A DNA stretch of 29,365 nt from the NCBI RefSeq assembly GCF_000226875.1, contig NZ_JH164926.1, positions 1,591,799-1,621,163 of the forward strand, written 5' to 3'. Source of the DNA: Neisseria shayeganii 871 (GTDB lineage Bacteria > Pseudomonadota > Gammaproteobacteria > Burkholderiales > Neisseriaceae). Below are positions 22,178-28,979 of this stretch, piece after piece. A program made the translations under genes and the position numbers. Under the pieces are notes generated by a model. That model worked only from the letters and a program-made list of their open reading frames with translations. It was not told the DNA's origin and did not search any database. Each line of letters begins with the position of its first letter. Position 1 is the stretch's first letter.

Positions 22178-23665
22178 ATGAACAAAATGACCCACACCCA
22201 CTCCATCATGCTTGGCGCCCTGATGGCATTACTTGTGCCCATCAGCGCAGCCGCCCCCACCGATGCCGCTGCTCCGGTGCCAAACGCCAATGAAACCGCT
22301 GCCGAGGAAATCCCCGTATTGAGGGCGGCCGATTTGGCCCGCTACCCGCAACTGCTGACGGAAATGATCGAGTCGGCGCTGGACCGGCAACACCCCGAGC
22401 TGTTAAACGAGCTGCTGCCGGTCTATGCCGCCACCGTCAGCGCCGACGACTATCTACTCCGACGCGCCACCGGCATGGCGGCGCGCTTCCGCAGAGACTA
22501 CGCCGAAGCGATTGCCGTCTACCAACAACTGGCGACAGAAAGACCGGCGGATGTGCGAGTGCGCTTGGACTTGGCGGCCATGCTGGCCGAAGACAAGCAA
22601 TGGCCGGAAGCGGAAAAGCTGTTTGCAGAGGTCAGGCGGCAGGAGGGACTGCCGCCCCAAGTGGGCGAAAACGTCCAACACTATCTGAATGCCGCCGAAT
22701 ACCGGCGGCGTTGGCAGTGGGACGGCGGCGTTTCGCCCGCATTCAACGACAACATCAATAATGCGGCGAGAGAGCATTGCAGCATCATCGGCTGCAGCCG
22801 CGAGCGCTCGGAAAATGCCGCCGGCCTGGCATACAGCATCCGCGTCAGCCGGCAAGTGCCCTTGGCCGGCCACCACAATTTGTTTTTCGAAGCGCGCGCA
22901 GACGGCCAAACCCATTATTGGAGCAATAAATCGGCCTACGATTGGGGGCAGGGCCGCATCGGTTTGGGTTGGCTGTATCAAGATGCGCGGCAAGATTTGC
23001 TGCTCAGTCCGTTTTACCAAATCGATTTGAGTGGCAGCGACAATTGGGGCGGCAGCAAGCCGCAACAGACACAAACCTTCAATATGGATACTTGGGCGCA
23101 CGGCTACGGCATCAGGGCGCAATACCAGCGGCAACTGTCTGCACGCTGGCAAGCCTCGCTTGCCGCCGACATCACCCGCCGCCATTACCGCCATGCACCG
23201 CAAGCGGAGCAGCAAAACGGATGGTACAGCGGCCAGAGTGCCGGCATCCACTGGCAAGCCGGCGCCCGCGATGGGCTTTATGGCGGCATATTTTTCAATC
23301 AAGCCTTCCCCGAGCAACGCACCATTCAGGGCCGCGCCAATAATACGGCCTACCGCCGCTACGGCCTGCAAGCCGGTTGGATACACGACTGGGCTTGGCT
23401 GGGCGGTCTCTCCACCCGCGTTTCCGCCTCTGTCGCCCAACGGCGGTTTAAAGGAGAGTCGCTCAACGTGACCGCGCAAGGCTTTCCTTTGCAGCAGCGG
23501 CGCGACCGCGAATATCAATATGGTCTCGCGGTATGGCATCGCGCTTGGACAATCTGGGGCATGACGCCGAAGCTGAATCTGTCGCGGCAGGAAATCCGCA
23601 GCAGCCACACTTGGGCACAGCGTAAAAACAGCCAAGTCTTTATCGAACTGGAACGGCGGTTTTAA
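22178..23665 (+). CDS. slam: Slam, surface lipoprotein assembly modulator (DUF560)
   Basis: Slams are outer-membrane proteins that deliver lipoproteins such as TbpB and HpuA to the cell surface. This 495-aa protein has a signal peptide ending near SAA (about residue 25), an N-terminal helical TPR-like domain (about 40-175, for example RPADVRVRLDLAAMLAEDKQWPEAEKLF), and a C-terminal DUF560 beta-barrel rich in aromatic and Gly residues that ends in ELERRF. It is divergent from hpuA with 189 bp between, so by analogy with neisserial Slam2 its likely client is HpuA. No clear ribosome-binding site precedes the first ATG, and a hairpin occupies that position. An alternative start is the ATG at 22187. 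The gene ends at a DUS terminator shared with rlmH. Confidence 0.9.
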   Translation: MNKMTHTHSIMLGALMALLVPISAAAPTDAAAPVPNANETAAEEIPVLRAADLARYPQLLTEMIESALDRQHPELLNELLPVYAATVSADDYLLRRATGMAARFRRDYAEAIAVYQQLATERPADVRVRLDLAAMLAEDKQWPEAEKLFAEVRRQEGLPPQVGENVQHYLNAAEYRRRWQWDGGVSPAFNDNINNAAREHCSIIGCSRERSENAAGLAYSIRVSRQVPLAGHHNLFFEARADGQTHYWSNKSAYDWGQGRIGLGWLYQDARQDLLLSPFYQIDLSGSDNWGGSKPQQTQTFNMDTWAHGYGIRAQYQRQLSARWQASLAADITRRHYRHAPQAEQQNGWYSGQSAGIHWQAGARDGLYGGIFFNQAFPEQRTIQGRANNTAYRRYGLQAGWIHDWAWLGGLSTRVSASVAQRRFKGESLNVTAQGFPLQQRRDREYQYGLAVWHRAWTIWGMTPKLNLSRQEIRSSHTWAQRKNSQVFIELERRF

Positions 23666-23681
23666 TCGGCCAAGCAACATG

Positions 23682-23715
23682 AAAGGCTACCTGAACCGGG
23701 TTTCAGGTAGCCTTT
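23682..23715. terminator. Inverted eikDUS terminator between slam and rlmH
   Basis: AAAGGCTACCTGAA (about 23682-23695) and its complement (23702-23715) pair around a 6-nt loop. The hairpin lies between convergent genes and can terminate both. Confidence 0.88.
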
Positions 23716-23742
23716 CATCTTGTTGGCCGTTAAGTGCGCAGC

Positions 23743-24213
23743 TTACTCACGGTGGTAAGGATGGTTGTGCAATATGGACACGGCGCGGTAGAGCTGTTCG
23801 GTCAGCAACACGCGCACCATACCGTGCGGGAGGGTAAGGCTGGAGAGGCGCAGCATCAGGCGGGCTTTCTGTTTGAGGGCATCGGTCATGCCGTCGGCGC
23901 CGCCGATGACAAAACAAATATGCTCGCCGCTTTGCCGCCAGTCTTTCAGGTAGCCGGCCAGCTCCACCGAGGTAGGCGCTTTGCCGCGTTCGTCGAGCAC
24001 CACCAAATAAGCGCCGTCGGGCAGGGCTTCGAGGATGCGCTTTTCTTCAGCCGCCATGCCTTGGGCGGCATTTACGCCGGCGCCGCGTTTTTCCGGTTTG
24101 ATTTCTCTTAACACATAGCGCACGTCGCGGCCGAAACGCTTGGCGTATTCGGCCACGGCTTCATCTACCCAGCGCGGCATTTTGGTACCGACGGCCAGCA
24201 CGGTGATGTTCAT
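23743..24213 (-). CDS. rlmH: 23S rRNA (pseudouridine-1915-N3) methyltransferase RlmH
   Basis: RlmH (156 aa) is a SPOUT methyltransferase that modifies helix 69 of 23S rRNA in the assembled 70S ribosome. Family features are the N-terminal MNITVLAVGTKMPRWVDEA, the SAM-binding knot around FVIGGADGM (about 102-110), LSSLTLPHGMVRVLLTEQLYRA and the C-terminal HNHPYHRE. Its ATG overlaps the rnr stop codon (ATGA), so the two are translationally coupled. A single eikDUS core lies inside the gene near 23946. Confidence 0.97.
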   Translation of the reverse strand: MNITVLAVGTKMPRWVDEAVAEYAKRFGRDVRYVLREIKPEKRGAGVNAAQGMAAEEKRILEALPDGAYLVVLDERGKAPTSVELAGYLKDWRQSGEHICFVIGGADGMTDALKQKARLMLRLSSLTLPHGMVRVLLTEQLYRAVSILHNHPYHRE

Positions 24214-26552
24214 CTGCCGGCCGCCTTATTTTTTGCGCCGGCTTTTGGCGGCGGCGCGGGCGGGCGTTTTTTGTCCTTGCTTTGGCCGGTTTTGCCGGCT
24301 TGGGCGGTGCTATGTTTCGCTGCCGTTTTGCCGGCGGCTTTGCTTCGCTTGTCGCCGCTTTTGGCGGCAGACTGGCGTTTGCCGGCGCGGCCGATGGTTC
24401 CGCCGCTGACCAAGGTAAGGTCGATTTTGCTGGTGTCCAAATCGGCGCGAGCTACCTGAACCACCACTTTGTCGCCCATGTGGAAGCGCAAGCCGCTGCG
24501 CTCGCCTTCGATGCTCATGGTTTCGGGGCGGTAGTGGAAATAGTCTTCGCCCAAATCGCTGATGTGCACCAGGCCTTCGATGTGGATGCCGTCTAAGGTG
24601 ACAAACAGGCCGAAGCCGGCCATGCCACTGACCGTGCCGCCGAAGACTTCGCCGATTTTGTCCTGCATATAATAGGTTTTCAGCCAGTTTTCCACATCGC
24701 GGCTGGCGTCGTCGGCGCGGCGCTCGCAGAAAGAGGTATGTGCGCCCAAGGTTTGCCACGAGTCTTTCGGCACATACTGGCTACCTGAAAGCACGGCTTT
24801 GATGGCACGGTGCACGGTGAGGTCGGGGTAGCGGCGGATGGGGGAAGTGAAATGGGTGTAGGCGGGATACGCCAGGCCGAAATGGCCTTCGCTGCCCGGC
24901 TCGTACACCGCCTGCTGCATGGAGCGCAGCAGCATCACTTGGATCAGCTCCCGGTCGGGGCGGTTTTCGGTTTGGGCGAATAACTCCGCGTAATCCTTCG
25001 GCGAAGGCTGCTCGCCGCCGCCCAAGCTGAGGCCGAGCAGGCCGAGTTGTTCGCGCAAAGTGGCGAGCTTTTCAGGCGTGGGGCCAAGATGGTTGCGGAA
25101 CAGGGCGGGATGTTTGTTTTTCAGCAGGAAATCGGCTGCGCAAACGTTGGCCGCCAGCATGCATTCTTCAATCAGCTTATGGGCATCGTTGCGCACCACC
25201 GGCACGATGCGTTTGATTTTGCCGTTTTTGTCGAAAATCATCTGGGTTTCGGTGGTTTCAAACTCCATCGCGCCGCGCTGGCTGCGCTTCTTCTGCAATA
25301 TCTGATAGAGCTTGTAGAGCGTGTCGATCTGCGGCTTGAGCGCATGATCGCTGCCGTTTTCAATCCAATCCCACACTTCGTTGTAGGTGAGGCGGGCGTG
25401 CGAACGCATCACGGCCGGATAAAACTGGTAGCTTTTCAGGTTGCCGGCATAGGTAAACACCATGTCGCACACCATACAGAGCCGTTCCACATCGGGATTC
25501 AGCGAGCAAATGCCGTTCGACAGGTTTTCCGGCAACATCGGAATCACGCGGCGCGGGAAATACACGCTGGTGGCGCGCTCCAGCGCATCGTCGTCCAGCG
25601 GGTTGCCGGGTGTCACATAATGGCTCACGTCGGCAATCGCCACCACCAAGCGGTAGTTGCGGCCCTGTTTTTCGGCATACACCGCATCGTCAAAATCGCG
25701 GGCGGTTTCGCCATCGATGGTCACCAAGGGCAAATCGCGCAAATCGGTGCGGCCTTTGAGGTCGGTTTTGCGCACTTGGGCGGGCACTTTTTCAGCGGCG
25801 CGGGCGCAGGCTTCGGAAAAACGGTGTGGCAGTTGGTGTTTGCGCACCGCAATTTCGATTTCCATGCCGCTGTCGGCATAGTTGCCGAGGATTTCGGTGA
25901 TTTTGGCCACGGCTGGGCGGTGGGCTTCGGGATAAACGTCGATTTCCGCCACCACCACCTGCCCCGGGCGGGCTTCGCCCAAAGAATCGGGTTCCAAAAT
26001 AATGTTGTCGGTCAGGCGGCTGTCTTCCGGCGCCAACATGGCCACACCGCGCTCCATCACCAAGCGGCCGACTACGTTTTTTTGCGCCCGTTCGATGATG
26101 TCCAGCACCTGCCCTTCCCGGCGGCCGCGCCGGTCAATGCCGGCCGGGCGCACGGTTACGATGTCGCCGTGCATCAGGCCGCGCATTTGGCGGGCGTAGA
26201 GCACGAAATCACCCTGCCCGTCGGGCGTGAGCGGCACGGCGAAACCGAAGCCGTCTTTGTGCGCTTCGATGCGGCACTTCACCATGGCCAGCTTTTCGGC
26301 CACGCACACCGCGCCGCGGCGGTTGATGTGCACTTGGCCGTCTCGCGCCATCGCGCCCAAACGGCGCTCGAAGAAAGGCAGCTCGTCTTCCTGAATGTCC
26401 AGCAAGATGGCCAGCGACTCGGTTTTCACCGGCACGCCGCGGTCTTCCAAAATTTCAATCACCCACTCGCGGCTGGGCAAGGGGTGTTCATAACGCTGTT
26501 TTTCCCTTTCCAAATAAGGATCTTGCAGACGTAATGAGGTTTTTTTCTTCAT
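24210..26552 (-). CDS. rnr: Ribonuclease R
   Basis: RNase R (780 aa) is a 3'-to-5' exoribonuclease that degrades structured RNA. Domains in order: an N-terminal helical domain, cold-shock domains (about 80-230), the RNB catalytic domain with the metal-binding Asp cluster in TIDGETARDFDDAVYAE and the stretch HYVTPGNPLDDDALERATSVYFP, an S1 domain (about 640-725), and a Lys/Ala/Pro-rich basic tail from about 730. The tail is typical of RNase R and aids duplex unwinding. It heads an rnr-rlmH unit. Its start is 17 bp from the -35 box of the divergent tRNA-Leu promoter. One-mismatch DUS copies lie inside the gene near 24450 and 24780. Confidence 0.97.
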   Translation of the reverse strand: MKKKTSLRLQDPYLEREKQRYEHPLPSREWVIEILEDRGVPVKTESLAILLDIQEDELPFFERRLGAMARDGQVHINRRGAVCVAEKLAMVKCRIEAHKDGFGFAVPLTPDGQGDFVLYARQMRGLMHGDIVTVRPAGIDRRGRREGQVLDIIERAQKNVVGRLVMERGVAMLAPEDSRLTDNIILEPDSLGEARPGQVVVAEIDVYPEAHRPAVAKITEILGNYADSGMEIEIAVRKHQLPHRFSEACARAAEKVPAQVRKTDLKGRTDLRDLPLVTIDGETARDFDDAVYAEKQGRNYRLVVAIADVSHYVTPGNPLDDDALERATSVYFPRRVIPMLPENLSNGICSLNPDVERLCMVCDMVFTYAGNLKSYQFYPAVMRSHARLTYNEVWDWIENGSDHALKPQIDTLYKLYQILQKKRSQRGAMEFETTETQMIFDKNGKIKRIVPVVRNDAHKLIEECMLAANVCAADFLLKNKHPALFRNHLGPTPEKLATLREQLGLLGLSLGGGEQPSPKDYAELFAQTENRPDRELIQVMLLRSMQQAVYEPGSEGHFGLAYPAYTHFTSPIRRYPDLTVHRAIKAVLSGSQYVPKDSWQTLGAHTSFCERRADDASRDVENWLKTYYMQDKIGEVFGGTVSGMAGFGLFVTLDGIHIEGLVHISDLGEDYFHYRPETMSIEGERSGLRFHMGDKVVVQVARADLDTSKIDLTLVSGGTIGRAGKRQSAAKSGDKRSKAAGKTAAKHSTAQAGKTGQSKDKKRPPAPPPKAGAKNKAAGR

Positions 26553-26568
26553 ATTCTCTTTTCAATAA

Positions 26569-26596
26569 TTGACAACTGCGAAATTGGCGATATAAT
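26569..26596 (+). promoter_or_regulatory. Consensus sigma-70 promoter of the tRNA-Leu(CAG) pair
   Basis: TTGACA (26569-26574) and TATAAT (26591-26596) with 16 bp between are both perfect hexamers. The first tRNA starts 54 bp after the -10 box. Confidence 0.92.
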
Positions 26597-26606
26597 GCGC
26601 GTCTTT

Positions 26607-26629
26607 CGTTAAAGGCCTGCACTTTAACG
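26607..26629 (+). other. Leader hairpin before tRNA-Leu
   Basis: CGTTAAAG (26607-26614) and CTTTAACG (26622-26629) form an 8-bp stem with a 7-nt loop in the short leader between promoter and tRNA. It may be a processing signal for the precursor. Confidence 0.45.
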
Positions 26630-26650
26630 CAAAGCGCACATTAAAGCAAA

Positions 26651-26737
26651 GCCCAGGTGGCGGAATTGGTAGACGCGCCAGCTTCAGGTGCTGGTATCCT
26701 CACGGGTGTGGAAGTTCGAGTCTTCTCCTGGGCACCA
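26651..26737 (+). tRNA. tRNA-Leu(CAG), copy 1
   Basis: An 87-nt class II tRNA with acceptor stem GCCCAGG/CCTGGGC, anticodon stem CCAGC/GCTGG, anticodon loop TTCAGGT (anticodon CAG), a long variable arm and encoded CCA. Confidence 0.98.
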
Positions 26738-26797
26738 ATCATTTGCTTTAGAGAAGATTTTTCATCCCAAGTGCGCCAACAAAACAAAAAATGAATT

Positions 26798-26884
26798 GCC
26801 CAGGTGGCGGAATTGGTAGACGCGCCAGCTTCAGGTGCTGGTATCCTCACGGGTGTGGAAGTTCGAGTCTTCTCCTGGGCACCA
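26798..26884 (+). tRNA. tRNA-Leu(CAG), copy 2
   Basis: Identical to the copy at 26651 and 60 bp downstream of it. A terminator follows at 26893. Confidence 0.98.
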
Positions 26885-26892
26885 AGTTTCAG

Positions 26893-26921
26893 AAACCCTG
26901 CATTGCTACAATGCAGGGTTT
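26893..26921 (+). terminator. Terminator of the tRNA-Leu pair
   Basis: A 12-bp perfect stem AAACCCTGCATT / AATGCAGGGTTT with a 5-nt loop is followed by Ts. It begins 9 bp after tRNA-Leu copy 2. Confidence 0.9.
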
Positions 26922-26934
26922 TGTTGTTTCCAGA

Positions 26935-27121
26935 CTGAGACCTTTGCAAAACCCCAGATGTGGATGCAGTTCAAGGCGTAGCAGCACAGCGAGTGTGAAC
27001 GCTAGGAATCCCCGTGGGACAGACATATCATCTAGATAGGCAAGCGAGCGAGCAGTACCCATAGGGCATAAACGCACAACGCAGAAATGCGCCGCAGATG
27101 GGGGGTTTGCAAAGGTCTCAG
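26935..27121. mobile_element. MITE copy 2 (187 bp)
   Basis: The same element as at 14256, bounded by CTGAGACCTTTGCAAAACC and its complement. It contains two extra segments, 24 nt and 17 nt long, each with a small CCC-NNN-GGG palindrome. No transposase is encoded, so it depends on a transposase elsewhere. It is inserted between the tRNA-Leu terminator and dusC. Confidence 0.8.
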
Positions 27122-27157
27122 CTGTCTCCTGCTGCGTGCTGCCACGCTGCCCGCGCC

Positions 27158-28108
27158 TCACACCTCTTCGGCCAACAGGCGCGCTACGTCGTCCGCCTCC
27201 CGAACGGTGCGGATGCGTTCAAACCATTCGCCGGCCTGCGGGCGCACTTTTTTCATCATGCCCAGCCACTGTTTCAGGCGAGCCACCGCATATTTTCCGT
27301 TTTCCTCTTTACTGCGGCACAAATCGAAAAACTGGCGTATCCACACCCGCTCCTCGGCAAAATCCGCCGCTTTCGGCGGCAGGCCGCGGTTATGGCGGGC
27401 AATCTGGCGCGCCAAATCGGGCACCATCACCGCACCGCGCCCCAGCATCACATCGTCGCAACCGCTTTCGCGGCGGATGGTGAGATAATCTTCCAGACTG
27501 AACACATCGCCGTTGGCCACCACCGGCAGCGACACCGCCTCGCGGATGCGCGCCACCCAATGCCAGTGCGCCGGCGGCTCGTAACCCTCCACCTTGGTGC
27601 GCGCATGCACGGTGAGCAGCGCCGCGCCGCCCGCCTCAATCGCCTGCGCACACGCCACGGCGAGCGTTTTGTCTTCATAACCCAAGCGCATTTTCGCCGT
27701 CAGCGGAATCTCTGGCGGCAGGGCTTGGCGCAGCGTCTGCACGATGCGGCAAATCCGCTCCGGCTCGCGCAACAGTACCGCCCCGCCCTGATGTTTGTTC
27801 ACCGTGGGCGCGGGGCAGCCGAAATTGAGGTCGATTTTATCCGCCCCGAAACGCACCGCTTCCAGCGCGTTCACCGCCATATTTTCCGCATCGCTGCCCA
27901 ATAGCTGCAAGGTGCACGGCGTGCCCGCCGGCGTGCGGCAGCCGTGCTCGATTTCCGGCATATAGCGCCGCCAGGTCGAACGCGAATGCACGGTGTGCGT
28001 AATGCGCACAAACTCGGTCACGCACTCGTCAAAACCGCCGATGCGGGTGAGCAAATCGCGCATCGGGGCATCCACCAGGCCCTGCATCGGCGCCAAAATC
28101 AGTCTCAT
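27158..28108 (-). CDS. dusC: tRNA-dihydrouridine(16) synthase DusC
   Basis: This 316-aa flavoenzyme reduces uridine in the tRNA D-loop. The TIM-barrel has LILAPMQGLVDAPMR (3-17), the active-site motif LNFGCPAPTVNKHQGG with catalytic Cys near residue 98, VHARTK, and ANGDVFS plus LGRGAV for phosphate and FMN binding. ITEFVR-like EFVRITHT and the C-terminal VARLKQWL stretch fit the DusC subgroup (U16) better than DusA or DusB. The coding strand ends 37 bp before the MITE. A DUS hairpin lies upstream of the start. Confidence 0.92.
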   Translation of the reverse strand: MRLILAPMQGLVDAPMRDLLTRIGGFDECVTEFVRITHTVHSRSTWRRYMPEIEHGCRTPAGTPCTLQLLGSDAENMAVNALEAVRFGADKIDLNFGCPAPTVNKHQGGAVLLREPERICRIVQTLRQALPPEIPLTAKMRLGYEDKTLAVACAQAIEAGGAALLTVHARTKVEGYEPPAHWHWVARIREAVSLPVVANGDVFSLEDYLTIRRESGCDDVMLGRGAVMVPDLARQIARHNRGLPPKAADFAEERVWIRQFFDLCRSKEENGKYAVARLKQWLGMMKKVRPQAGEWFERIRTVREADDVARLLAEEV

Positions 28109-28139
28109 AAACTTCTCTTAACTTCTCTTCAATAATTCA

Positions 28140-28173
28140 GGCTACCTGAAAACAACACCGCTTTCAGGTAGCC
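28140..28173. terminator. Inverted eikDUS pair between type ISP fragment and dusC
   Basis: GGCTACCTGAAA (28140-28151) and its complement (28162-28173) form a 12-bp stem with a 10-nt loop. It follows the 3' end (28225) of the minus-strand restriction-modification gene by 51 bp and precedes dusC, so it may end the former. Confidence 0.7.
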
Positions 28174-28224
28174 CCAACATCTTGTTAAAAATGCTTGTGA
28201 TTCAACAAAGCACTCCAATGACGC

Positions 28225-28974
28225 TTATGCAATGTCCAATTTGGGAAGAACATTCACGATTTTCTGTGTTGCCAAACTCACGGTTATCACCCTCAGCAAC
28301 AATTCTAACGGATAACGCGCATTACCCATTGTTTCGAGTGCCCAATCGTTGGCATCGTTGGTAATGCCCGATTTTTTATCGGTGGTAACGGCTTGTCGCT
28401 CCATTACCCATTCGATTGCCGACTTGCCGTTCACGATGTAATCGTGAGCAGTTTCGGGAATGTTTTCTACCGTGATTTTGCCGTTATAGATGACTTTGGT
28501 TTTGTCGTCTTTTTTGGCGAATTTCATTTTTATCACACGGAAATCTTCGTCTTCGCCACCGATAATTTGCTGCGGAGTGAGTTTTAGTCCTTTCAGGCTG
28601 CCTGAAAGTTTGACGCCGGTATACATCGGCACGGTTTCGTAGTTCAGATGCAGTGCGGCCAAATCGCGGCCTGCTTGGGTGAAGGCAGCGAAATCCCGGT
28701 AATGCTTCATGCGCGGAATGCGCGGCAATTGTTTGCTTAAATTATCGGCGTAGCGTTCGCGGTATTCTTCGCTGTGCAACAGGCCGTAGATGTAATAGAA
28801 GATGTCTTCTTTGCCGACTTTTTCGGCATCTTCGGCGGCATAAGGCTGGCGGAAATGGGCAAGCGCGTCGTCGGTAATGGCGGAGCGGCGCACCAGCTTT
28901 TTCTGTTTCGGTGCCGCTTGTGCACTTTCAGGCAGGCTTTCTCCGGCAAACAGTTCGTTTTGGCGGTTTTTCAT
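28225..28974 (-). CDS. Type ISP restriction-modification enzyme, C-terminal specificity domain (separate frame)
   Basis: The 249-aa product matches the C-terminal specificity region of type ISP restriction-modification enzymes (LlaBIII-like), normally part of one protein of about 1,500 residues. Telling stretches are KEDIFYYIYGLLHSEEYRERYADNL, LPRIPRMKHYRDFAAFTQAGRDLAALHLNYE, YNGKITVENIPETAHDYIVNGKSAIEWVMER and NDANDWALETMGNARYPLELLLRVITVSL. This part chooses the DNA target. The ATG at 28974 has GGAGGA 9 nt upstream and lies 5 nt after the stop codon of the preceding fragment, so it may be translated by coupling. A longer overlapping start exists at 29016. The split is either a frameshift or a natural two-protein arrangement. 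A palindrome at 28592-28608 holds Simonsiella- and Kingella-dialect uptake sequences. Confidence 0.8.
   Translation of the reverse strand: MKNRQNELFAGESLPESAQAAPKQKKLVRRSAITDDALAHFRQPYAAEDAEKVGKEDIFYYIYGLLHSEEYRERYADNLSKQLPRIPRMKHYRDFAAFTQAGRDLAALHLNYETVPMYTGVKLSGSLKGLKLTPQQIIGGEDEDFRVIKMKFAKKDDKTKVIYNGKITVENIPETAHDYIVNGKSAIEWVMERQAVTTDKKSGITNDANDWALETMGNARYPLELLLRVITVSLATQKIVNVLPKLDIA
28592..28608. repeat. Palindrome of foreign uptake-sequence dialects
   Basis: tttcaggctgcctgaaa contains AGGCTGCCTGAA (Simonsiella dialect) on the plus strand and AGGCAGCCTGAA (Kingella dialect) on the minus strand. It is in frame inside the specificity-domain gene, encoding part of SGSLKG. Confidence 0.7.
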
Positions 28975-28979
28975 CAGGC

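Noticed and set aside
25047..26534. A 495-codon open frame on the plus strand opposite rnr
   Set aside because: It is rich in His, Ala, Gly and Val as expected from the antisense frame of a GC-rich gene, shows no domain, and rnr is certain.
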